6,297 bases of DNA from Actinomycetota bacterium. GTDB taxonomy: Bacteria > Actinomycetota > Thermoleophilia > Gaiellales > Gaiellaceae. Below, in pieces: positions 1 to 6,255 of the stretch. The notes beneath the pieces are model-generated. The model searched no databases. It was not told the origin of the DNA and was given only the letters and a program-made list of their open reading frames with translations. The stretch's first letter is position 1, and every line of letters starts with the position of its first letter. The position numbers and the translations under genes are program-made. The stretch spans positions 1 through 6,297 of the forward strand of contig JAFAIV010000008.1 in the NCBI GenBank assembly GCA_019236545.1. The letters are read 5' to 3'.

Positions 1-41
1 TCCTCGCCCTCGGCGGGCTGGCGGCCCGCGGTTCGAGATGA
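1..41 (+). CDS. C-terminal end of an upstream gene, cut by the window edge
   Basis: Reading from base 3, an open frame encodes LALGGLAARGSR and stops at TGA 39-41. The stop overlaps the ATG of the next gene (ATGA, 38-41), the usual sign of translational coupling, so this is probably the tail of a real gene in the same operon. Twelve residues do not identify a family. The Leu/Ala/Gly-rich stretch ending in basic residues would fit the end of a membrane protein, and the next gene is also membranous, but that is inference. Confidence 0.5.
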   Translation, partial: LALGGLAARGSR

Positions 42-205
42 GCACCTGGTGGCTGTTCGCCGTCGGGGTCGCCGTGACGGCGGTCGTCGCGATCGGGCTC
101 GCGCTTCCGATCTACGGCGCGATCCTCGACGGCCGCTACGAGCGGGAGTCGGCCGAGGTGCTGGAGCTGTCCAAGGAGCGGGCCGGCCGTCGGCCGGCGG
201 CGTGA
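38..205 (+). CDS. Small single-span membrane protein (55 aa), unknown function
   Basis: The ATG at 38 overlaps the stop of the preceding frame, and the frame ends at TGA 203-205. The product starts MSTWWLFAVG, has one strongly hydrophobic segment at about residues 4-30 (WWLF, then Val/Ala/Ile/Leu up to AIL), and ends in a charged amphipathic tail (DGRYERESAEVLELSKERAG). This is a typical one-helix membrane peptide with a cytosolic tail of about 25 residues. The overlap suggests it is made together with the upstream protein, perhaps as a small accessory subunit of a transporter. I do not recognise the family. No strong Shine-Dalgarno is visible, which is common in coupled genes. A hairpin at 217-245 closes the unit, so it probably does not belong to the sugar operon downstream. 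Confidence 0.6.
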   Translation: MSTWWLFAVGVAVTAVVAIGLALPIYGAILDGRYERESAEVLELSKERAGRRPAA

Positions 206-216
206 CCAAGCGGCAC

Positions 217-245
217 GGGAGTGGCCCCGTCAGGGGCCAACTCCC
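217..245 (+). terminator. Hairpin, probable terminator of the left-edge operon
   Basis: The left arm GGGAGTGGCCCC (217-228) pairs with GGGGCCAACTCCC (233-245) around the loop GTCA. This gives 12 base pairs with one bulged A at 240. It starts 12 bases after the stop of the small membrane gene. Only TT follows, with no real T-tract, so it is a GC-rich stem without the classical U-run. This is common in high-GC actinobacteria, where such stems are accepted as likely terminators. Confidence 0.55.
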
Positions 246-254
246 CTTGAACAT

Positions 255-268
255 CGGATCAATATCCG
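255..268. promoter_or_regulatory. Inverted repeat CGGAT-N4-ATCCG, candidate operator
   Basis: CGGAT (255-259) and ATCCG (264-268) form a perfect 5-bp inverted repeat around CAAT, about 40 bases upstream of the -35 box of the dehydratase promoter. Related CGGAT half-sites followed by ATT occur at 299-309 (CCGGATGTGATT) and 318-328 (TCGGATGATT); the last lies in the promoter spacer. This is an AT-richer island in very GC-rich DNA. It fits a regulator-binding region, perhaps for the GntR-family protein encoded downstream. It does not match the classical FadR TGGT-N3-ACCA pattern, so the regulator is not identified. Confidence 0.35.
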
Positions 269-307
269 CGTAGGACCGTCATCTGCGGCCCCCGCTGCCG
301 GATGTGA

Positions 308-336
308 TTGACAAAGATCGGATGATTCAGTAGAAA
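308..336 (+). promoter_or_regulatory. Sigma-70-like promoter of the dehydratase/transporter operon
   Basis: A perfect -35 hexamer TTGACA (308-313) is separated by exactly 17 bases from TAGAAA (331-336), which matches TATAAT at four of six positions. It is in the only AT-enriched stretch of the gap and points into the operon. Transcription would start near 342-344, leaving a leader of only about 12 bases before the GTG start at 355. A CGGATGATT motif in the spacer (319-327) could be an overlapping operator for repression. Confidence 0.6.
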
Positions 337-354
337 CCGCGGCGTGACGAAGCT

Positions 355-1662
355 GTGAAGATCGTCTCGCTCGACGCCCGGGACATCCGCTTCCCCACCT
401 CGCTCTCGCTCGACGGGTCGGATGCGATGCACCCGGATCCCGACTACTCGTGCGCGTACGTCGTGCTCCGCACCGACTCGCCGGACGGTCACGAGGGGCA
501 CGGCCTCACGTTCACGAACGGCCGCGGCACGGAGATCGTCGTCGCCGCGGCGCGCGCCTTCGAGGACCTCGTCGTCGGGCGCTCACTCGAGGCGATCACC
601 GACGACTTCGCGGGCTTCTGGCGGATCCTCACGTCCGACGGCCAGCTCCGTTGGCTCGGGCCGGAGAAGGGGATCATCCATCTGGCGACCGCCGCGGTCG
701 TCAACGCGGTCTGGGACCTCTGGGCGAAGGTCGAGGGCAAGCCGCTCTACCGGCTGCTCGCCGAGCTCGAGCCGGAGCAGATCGTCTCCGCGATCGACTT
801 CCGCTACATCGACGACGTCCTCGCCCCGGCCGAGGCGCTCGACCTCCTCCGCCGGATGCGGCCCGGCCGGGAGACGCGGCTGGCGGAGATCGAGGCGAAC
901 GGCTACCCGGCCTATACGACGTCGGCCGGCTGGCTCGGCTACGACGACGACAAGATCGCCGCGCTCGTCCGCGAGGCCTCGACCGCCGGGTTCAAGCACG
1001 TGAAGATGAAGGTCGGGCGCGACCTCGCCGCCGACGCCCGCCGCGCGGGGCTGATCCGGGACGCCCTCGGCGCCGGCGGCGTCCTGATGATGGACGCGAA
1101 CCAGTACTGGGGCGTCGACGACGCGATCAAGGCGATGCGCGTCCTCGGCCTCTACGACCCGTGGTGGATCGAGGAGCCGACGAGCCCCGACGACGTGCTC
1201 GGGCATGCGCGCATCCGGCGCGAGATCGCGCCGATCCGCGTCGCCACCGGCGAGCACGTCCAGAACCGCGTCATCTTCAAGCAGCTCCTCCAGGCCGAGG
1301 CGATCGACGTCCTCCAGCTCGACGCGTGCCGGATCGGCGGCGTGAACGAGACGCTGGCGGTGATCCTGATGGCAGCGAAGTTCGGGGTGCCGATCTGCCC
1401 GCACGCAGGCGGCGTCGGCCTCTGCGAGTACGTCCAGCACCTGGCGATGTTCGACTACGTCGCGGTCAGCGGCAGCCTCGAGGACCGGGTGATCGAGTGG
1501 GTCGACCACCTCCACGAGCACTTCCTGCATCCGGCAGTCGTCCGCGACGGCCGGTACCTCGCGCCGACGGCGCCGGGGTACAGCATCGAGATGCTCCCGG
1601 AGTCGCTCGCCGAGTTCGCCTATCCGCACGGAGTGGCGTGGGCTGGGGCGGGAGTGGCGTGA
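355..1662 (+). CDS. fucD: L-fuconate dehydratase, enolase superfamily (EC 4.2.1.68)
   Basis: This 435-residue cytosolic enzyme removes water from L-fuconate to give 2-keto-3-deoxy-L-fuconate in the non-phosphorylative L-fucose pathway. Residues 1 to about 140 are the enolase N-terminal capping domain, including the motif DIRFPTSLSLDGSDAM (10-25) and DPDYSCAYVVLRTD (28-41), hallmarks of this subfamily. The rest is the (beta/alpha)7-beta barrel. Every catalytic position is present: KMK (Lys217, Lys219), Mg ligands Asp247, Glu273 and Glu300, the Asp323/His350 dyad, and Glu381. From memory, these are each one lower than in the characterised Xanthomonas enzyme. The length fits the family (about 430-440). 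The GTG at 355 is the only start after the in-frame TAG at 331, and the N-terminus begins where family members do; the Shine-Dalgarno is weak. The stop overlaps the permease start (TGATG). The assignment is strong; activity on related acids such as L-galactonate or D-arabinonate cannot be excluded. Confidence 0.93.
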   Translation: MKIVSLDARDIRFPTSLSLDGSDAMHPDPDYSCAYVVLRTDSPDGHEGHGLTFTNGRGTEIVVAAARAFEDLVVGRSLEAITDDFAGFWRILTSDGQLRWLGPEKGIIHLATAAVVNAVWDLWAKVEGKPLYRLLAELEPEQIVSAIDFRYIDDVLAPAEALDLLRRMRPGRETRLAEIEANGYPAYTTSAGWLGYDDDKIAALVREASTAGFKHVKMKVGRDLAADARRAGLIRDALGAGGVLMMDANQYWGVDDAIKAMRVLGLYDPWWIEEPTSPDDVLGHARIRREIAPIRVATGEHVQNRVIFKQLLQAEAIDVLQLDACRIGGVNETLAVILMAAKFGVPICPHAGGVGLCEYVQHLAMFDYVAVSGSLEDRVIEWVDHLHEHFLHPAVVRDGRYLAPTAPGYSIEMLPESLAEFAYPHGVAWAGAGVA

Positions 1663-2704
1663 TGGCGGAGGCGACGGAGATGCTCGACGAGCGCGAGGCG
1701 CGGCCGGCCGCCCCGGACCCGCGCTACCGCTGGCTCCAGCTCTCCCTCTGGACGCTGCGGGCCGGGCCGGCGCTGATCCTCGCGATCCTCGTCCTCGTCG
1801 TCAGTCTGACGACGCCGGTCTTCTTCACCAGCCGGAACATCGGCAACGTCTTCTCGCAGACGGCGGTGATCGCGCTGCTCGGGCTCGGGCAGCTGCTCGT
1901 GATCGTCAGCCGCGGGATCGATCTCTCCGTCGGCTCGACCGTCGCCCTTTCGGGGGTCGTCGGCGCGATCGTCTACCTGCACGTCCACTCGACGATTCTC
2001 GTCGTCCTCGCCATCCTCGGCACGGGCCTTGCCGTCGGCCTCGCGAACGGTCTGGTCTTCGTCCTCGGCCGCGTGCCGCACCCGTTCATCGTCACCCTCG
2101 CCAGCCTGAGCATCGTCCGCGGGCTCGCCCTCTGGGCTGCGAACGGGACGCTGATCTCGGGGATGCCGAACGGCGTCGACGTCCTCGGCGGCGGCAGCAT
2201 CGGCTGGCTCCCGTACTCGTTCTTCGTCGTTGCCGGGCTCGCCGTGCTGGCGGTGATCGGGACGACCTACCTCGTCTGGGGACGCTGGCTGTACGCCGTC
2301 GGCGGGAACCCCGACGCCGCCCGCCGTGCCGGCATCCCGGTCGGGCGCGTGCTCGTCTCGGTCTACGTGCTGAGCGGGCTCGCGGCCGGCATCGGCGGCC
2401 TGATCACGGCCGGCCTGATCGACGCGGGCTCCCCGACGGCCGGAGACCTGGCCGAGCTCGACTCGATCGCGGCCGTGATCATCGGCGGCGCCGCCTTCGC
2501 CGGCGGCCGCGGCAACGTCGGCAACGCGCTCGTCGGGGCGTTCACGATCGGCGTGATCCGCAACGCCCTCAACCTGCACAACGTCAACGCCTTCTACCAG
2601 CTGATGGCGATCGGGGTCGTCGTCCTCCTCGCGGTCGAGGGCGACGTGATCCGCGGCTACGTCGAGAAGCGCGTGCGCCTGGCGCGCGCGATGAGGCAGG
2701 ACGC

Positions 2705-2708
<4 letters not shown>
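1662..2708 (+). CDS. Sugar ABC transporter permease, RbsC/FrcC family
   Basis: This 348-residue inner-membrane permease would form a homodimeric channel for a monosaccharide, since only one permease is encoded. After a charged N-terminal tail of about 30 residues come roughly eight to ten hydrophobic segments (about 34-54, 65-83, 88-107, 110-135, 140-160, 184-206, 228-251, 268-302, 309-327). Family motifs are visible: GIDLSVGS (85-92), ANG (128-130), GGNPDAARRAGI (214-225), and the ATPase-coupling region ELDSIAAVIIGGAAFAGGRG (265-284), which matches the ELDAIAA...GG.SLAGG.G pattern of RbsC. The ATG at 1662 shares one base with the dehydratase stop. Met7 (1680) is an alternative start but loses the overlap. 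The last codons overlap the ATPase start (ATGA, 2705-2708). Import of L-fucose or a close relative is inferred from the neighbours; sequence does not give the sugar specificity. Confidence 0.92.
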
Positions 2709-3451
<743 letters not shown>

Positions 3452-3493
3452 ACGGAGACACCCACCGGCGTCTCGCGCTACTGCAGAGCTCGA

Positions 3494-3505
3494 GGCGCCG
3501 GCGCC
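3494..3505. repeat. GC palindrome in the gap before the binding-protein gene
   Basis: GGCGCCGGCGCC is a perfect 12-bp palindrome in the middle of the 91-base gap (3452-3542) between the ATPase and binding-protein genes. As RNA it folds only into a short tight stem. Together with the weaker GAGAC/GTCTC pair (3455-3459/3470-3474) it could stall 3' exonucleases or reduce read-through. Such structures often give the binding protein a different level from the membrane parts. In DNA this GC-rich it may also be chance. Confidence 0.25.
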
Positions 3506-3530
3506 CCACGACAGTCGACTCACTCGAACC

Positions 3531-3537
3531 GAAAGGA
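3531..3537 (+). promoter_or_regulatory. Strong ribosome binding site of the binding-protein gene
   Basis: GAAAGGA lies 5 bases before the ATG at 3543. It is the clearest Shine-Dalgarno in the window and decides the start. The same frame is open upstream to 3441, but that extension would put a polar, proline/arginine-rich stretch before the signal peptide and overlap the ATPase gene. The good site fits the higher yield that binding proteins need relative to the permease and ATPase. Confidence 0.75.
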
Positions 3538-3542
3538 CGACG

Positions 3543-4496
3543 ATGTCCAGAAAGAGGCTCGCTGCAGTGACCGTCCTCGTCGTTGCTCTGACGAGCGCCG
3601 CTGCAGTCGCGTCGGTCACGGCAAGCGCCACGCCTGCCCGCACCCACGCCGGAACGGTCAAGCTCGGCTTCATCACGAAGTTCCCGGTCGACTTCTACTT
3701 CACCCTCGTCGGCGGCGCGAAGCAGTGGGCCGCCTCGCACAAGAACGTCAGCGTCACCTACGCGCAGGGCAAGGCCGCGACCGACGACGCCGGCGAGATC
3801 GCGGCGATCCAGGACATGGTCGCGTCCGGCGTCAAGGGGATCGCGATCACTCCCACGAGCCCGGCCGTCATCCCGGCGCTCAACAAGGCGGTCAAGGCAG
3901 GCGTGAAGGTCGTGCTGATGGACAACGACCTGCCGACGTGGCACCTGAAGAGCTCGGTCGTGTCCACGAACAACCTCAAGGGCGGCACGCTGGCGGGTCA
4001 GTTCCTCGCGAAGAAGCTGAAGGCGGGCGACACGCTCGGCATCCTCGAGGGCGTCCCGGGCGTCCCGGCGCTCGACGACCGCGTCAACGGGATGCTCGCC
4101 GGCCTCGGCTCGATGAAGAGCCAGATCAAGATCGTCTCGAAGCTCGAGACGGACTGCGACCAGACGAAGGGCGCGGCGGCGGCGCAGACGATGCTGACCG
4201 CCAACCCGAACCTGACCGCGATCTACTCCGCCTGCGGGCCGCCGGCCCTCGGCGCGATCCAGTCGATCAAGAACGCCGGCATCAAGCCCGGCGGGCTCAT
4301 CCTCGTCGGCTTCGACGGCCTTCCGGACGAGGTCGCGGCCGTCAAGGCCGGCACCGAGACCGCGACGGTCGCGCAGCATCCGTCGAAGATCGGCTCCCTC
4401 GGCATCGCGACCCTCTACGCCGCAGTCCAGGGGCAGAAGGTCACGAAGAGCGTCGATACCGGAACCTCCCTCATCACACCCGAGAACGCGAAGTAG
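3543..4496 (+). CDS. Sugar-binding protein of the ABC importer (periplasmic-binding type I, RbsB-like)
   Basis: This 317-residue exported protein would capture the sugar outside the membrane and deliver it to the permease. Residues 1-32 are a Sec signal peptide: basic MSRKR, a hydrophobic core at about 6-23, then ASATPA with likely cleavage near 29-32. The mature part begins VKLGFITKFPVDFYFTLVGG (39-58), the usual first strand and ligand loop of the type I fold. It continues with IQDMVASGVKGIAITPTSP (89-107), VKVVLMDND (121-129), STNNLKGGTLAGQ (141-153) and the hinge strand LILVGFDGLPDEV (252-264). There is no lipobox; the only cysteines are Cys205 and Cys231, which may form a disulfide. It is last in the operon, after a 91-base gap, with its own strong ribosome site. 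A sugar ligand is well supported by the neighbours; L-fucose specifically is inference. Confidence 0.9.
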   Translation: MSRKRLAAVTVLVVALTSAAAVASVTASATPARTHAGTVKLGFITKFPVDFYFTLVGGAKQWAASHKNVSVTYAQGKAATDDAGEIAAIQDMVASGVKGIAITPTSPAVIPALNKAVKAGVKVVLMDNDLPTWHLKSSVVSTNNLKGGTLAGQFLAKKLKAGDTLGILEGVPGVPALDDRVNGMLAGLGSMKSQIKIVSKLETDCDQTKGAAAAQTMLTANPNLTAIYSACGPPALGAIQSIKNAGIKPGGLILVGFDGLPDEVAAVKAGTETATVAQHPSKIGSLGIATLYAAVQGQKVTKSVDTGTSLITPENAK

Positions 4497-4506
4497 GGAG
4501 CCGAGA

Positions 4507-4555
4507 GAAGGCGGGTCCCGCGGCGACCACCCTCCCGACCGCGGGACTCGCCTTC
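4507..4555 (+). terminator. Long hairpin after the binding-protein gene, probable terminator
   Basis: The left arm GAAGGCGGGTCCCGCGG (4507-4523) pairs with CCGCGGGACTCGCCTTC (4539-4555) over 17 positions, with one G-U wobble and no bulge, around a 15-base loop. It starts 10 bases after the stop at 4494-4496. There is no T-tract. The long regular stem in an otherwise unstructured gap supports termination of the dehydratase/transporter operon, or protection of its 3' end. Confidence 0.7.
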
Positions 4556-4594
4556 GCCTCGCAGCGGCGGGTGTAGCGTCTCGTCGAGCGTCCC

Positions 4595-5308
4595 ATGAGC
4601 ACCGAGACCAGCGGCCGGGCCACCGACCAGGCCATCGCGAAGATCAAGGAGCTGATCATCGCCGGCGAGTTCAGCGCCGGGTCGAGGCTCCCGCGCGAGC
4701 AGGACCTCGCCGCCCGGCTCGGGCTCTCCCGGAGCTCGCTCCGCGAGGCCGTCCGCGCGCTGTCGCTCGTCGGCGTCCTCGACGTTCGCGTCGGCGACGG
4801 GACGTACGTCACGAGCCTCGACGCCGACCTCCTCCTCACCGGGATCGGCTTCGTCAGCGACCTGATGGAGGCCGACACGCTGCTCGAGATGCACGAGATC
4901 CGGCGGATCCTCGAGCCGGCGGCCACCAGGCTCGCGACCCACCGTCTCACGGACGAGGACTTCGAACAGCTGCACGCGTGTGTGCGGCGGATGGAGAGCG
5001 CGGAGAGCGTCACCGAGTTCCTCGAGGCGGACGCCGCGTTCCACGGGGTGATCCTGGACGCCTGCGGCAACGGCGCCCTCGCGTCGCTCATCCAGAACCT
5101 CTCCAGCAGCACGCTGCGCGCCCGCCTCTGGCAGACCGTGATGGCGCACGACGCGGTGGAGGCGACGCTCGCGAACCACCGCGCGATCGTGCGCGCGCTC
5201 GAGGCGCGCGACGAGGACATGGCCGCGGCGGCCGACATGATGCACCTCGCGCTCGCCGAGGAGTGGATCCAGAAGTTCGCCGAGCAGCCCGCCGGCGACG
5301 GCGCCTAG
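4595..5308 (+). CDS. GntR-family transcriptional regulator, FadR subfamily with FCD domain
   Basis: This 237-residue DNA-binding protein probably controls the flanking sugar-catabolic genes. Residues 8-75 are the GntR winged helix: GSRLPREQDLAARLGLSRSS (29-48), REAVRALSLVGVLDVR (50-65) and the wing VGDGTYV (66-72). Residues about 95-225 form the all-helical FCD ligand domain: MHEIRRILEP (99-108) and ADAAFHGVI (145-153). The expected metal site is complete: Asp146, His150, His195 (NHRAIVRALEARD) and His217 (MMHLAL). FCD proteins of this kind commonly bind a small organic acid through the metal, so L-fuconate or 2-keto-3-deoxyfuconate are natural candidates (inference). The gap before it (4497-4594) holds the operon's hairpin and no convincing promoter or operator, so it may depend on read-through or a weak promoter. 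Its stop overlaps the stop of the convergent reductase gene. Confidence 0.92.
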   Translation: MSTETSGRATDQAIAKIKELIIAGEFSAGSRLPREQDLAARLGLSRSSLREAVRALSLVGVLDVRVGDGTYVTSLDADLLLTGIGFVSDLMEADTLLEMHEIRRILEPAATRLATHRLTDEDFEQLHACVRRMESAESVTEFLEADAAFHGVILDACGNGALASLIQNLSSSTLRARLWQTVMAHDAVEATLANHRAIVRALEARDEDMAAAADMMHLALAEEWIQKFAEQPAGDGA

Positions 5309-5317
5309 CCGCCCGGC
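5291..5317. terminator. Possible bidirectional hairpin at the convergent gene ends
   Basis: GCCGG (5291-5295) pairs with CCGGC (5313-5317), and inside it CGGC (5299-5302) pairs with GCCG (5308-5311). This makes an interrupted stem with a 5-base loop and a small internal loop. It spans both stop codons, which overlap in the palindrome CTAG (5305-5308). It reads equally well from both sides and could end transcription from both directions. There is no T-tract, and GC-rich DNA produces such pairings by chance. Confidence 0.3.
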
Positions 5318-6255
5318 ACGGGCGCGTCCTCACGCAGCAGCCCTTCGCCCTTCAGGGCCGGCCAGAGGTCCGCCGGGACCCTCTGCTCGAAGAGCGCGGC
5401 GTTCCGCTCGATCTGCTCGGGCGAGCGCGCGCCGACGCAGACGTTCACGACCGCCGGGTGCGCGGCAGGGAACGCGAGCGCGGCCGCGGGGAGGGTCGTT
5501 CCGTGGGCCTCGCAGATCTCCGCGAGCCGCCGCGCGCGGTCGGCGAGCTCCGGCGGCGCGTCGCCGTAGTCGTACTTCGAGCCGCCGGTCAGGAGCCCGC
5601 TGTTGAAGACGCCCGCGGCGACGACGCCGACCGCGCGGTCGACGCAGAGCGGCAGCAGCTCGTCGAGCGCGGACTGCTCGAGCAGGGTGTACCGGCCCGC
5701 GAGCATGAAGACGTCCATGTCCGTGTGGCGCGCGAACTCGGCGAGCATCGCCGTCTGGTTCATGCCCGCGCCGATCGCCTGGACGACGCCCTCGCCGCGG
5801 AGCTCCTCGAGCGCGGGGTACGCCGTTCCGAGCGCCTCGTCGTAGTGGTCGTCCGGGTCGTGGAGGTAGACGATGTCGACGCGGTCGAGCCCGAGCCGGA
5901 CGAGGCTCTCCTCGAGCGAGCGGCGGATGCCGTCGCGGCTGAAGTCCCAGACCCGGCGGTACGCGGCGGGGACGTCGAACCCCTGGTCGTCCCGGCCGTA
6001 GGGCGGCGGCTGCGACTCGAGCAGGCGGCCGGCCTTCGTCGAGAGGACGTACTCGTCGCGCGGGCGGCCGCGCAGCGCGGCGCCGAGACGCCGCTCGGAG
6101 AGGCCGAGGCCGTAGTGCGGCGCCGTGTCGAAGTAGCGGATCCCCAGGCCCCAAGCCGCGTCGACGGTCGCCGCCGCCTCGTCGTCGTCGATCGCGCGGT
6201 AGAGGTTGCCGAGCTGGGCGCACCCGAGGGAGAGCGGTGTCAGCGGCGGGATCAC
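5305..6255 (-). CDS. Aldo/keto reductase, D-threo-aldose 1-dehydrogenase (L-fucose dehydrogenase) type
   Basis: This 316-residue cytosolic NAD(P)-dependent enzyme is expected to oxidise L-fucose (and relatives such as D-arabinose or L-galactose) at C1 to the lactone, the first step toward L-fuconate. The aldo/keto reductase barrel is complete. The start LSLGCAQLGNLY (8-19) and FDTAPHYGLGLSERRLG (42-58) are characteristic of the threo-aldose dehydrogenase group. The catalytic tetrad is present as Asp43, Tyr48, Lys74 (STKAG) and His132 (YLHDPD). The C-terminal cofactor motif is VGARSPEQIERN (274-285). The start is GTG at 6255-6253, overlapping the upstream stop (GTGA), with GGAGG at 6273-6269 about 13 bases before it. 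The neighbouring dehydratase for L-fuconate strengthens the substrate call; sequence alone would leave other aldoses open. It converges on the regulator gene with a 4-base overlap. Confidence 0.87.
   Translation of the reverse strand: MIPPLTPLSLGCAQLGNLYRAIDDDEAAATVDAAWGLGIRYFDTAPHYGLGLSERRLGAALRGRPRDEYVLSTKAGRLLESQPPPYGRDDQGFDVPAAYRRVWDFSRDGIRRSLEESLVRLGLDRVDIVYLHDPDDHYDEALGTAYPALEELRGEGVVQAIGAGMNQTAMLAEFARHTDMDVFMLAGRYTLLEQSALDELLPLCVDRAVGVVAAGVFNSGLLTGGSKYDYGDAPPELADRARRLAEICEAHGTTLPAAALAFPAAHPAVVNVCVGARSPEQIERNAALFEQRVPADLWPALKGEGLLREDAPVPGG

Noticed and set aside
270..276. GT-AGG-AC as a FadR-type operator core
   Set aside because: The symmetry ends after the GT/AC pairs; the flanking bases are not complementary, so it is likely chance.
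583..1629. 348-residue minus-strand open frame opposite the dehydratase
   Set aside because: It has the composition of an antisense shadow (Arg/Asp/Val/Glu) and no conserved motif, and the opposite strand is a certain gene.
450..1661. Long plus-strand open frame running through the dehydratase in a second frame into the permease
   Set aside because: It is Arg/Pro/Gly/Ala-rich and lacks any fold pattern before position 1662, while the dehydratase frame carries every catalytic residue. Only the part from ATG 1662 is the real permease.
1620..2579. 319-residue minus-strand open frame opposite the permease
   Set aside because: It is an extremely Asp/Arg/Ala-rich shadow of the permease coding strand, with no domain signal.
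4049..4069. Tandem GGCGTCCC repeat
   Set aside because: It lies inside the binding-protein gene and simply encodes GVPGVP; there is no sign of a mobile or regulatory repeat.
4551..4579. Possible promoter before the regulator gene (CCTTCG ... TAGCGT)
   Set aside because: The hexamers match the consensus poorly and overlap the right arm of the hairpin, so they do not stand out from the background.
4415..5245. Two minus-strand open frames opposite the regulator gene
   Set aside because: Both run across the operon hairpin and the regulator's helix-turn-helix on the opposite strand and show no family features.
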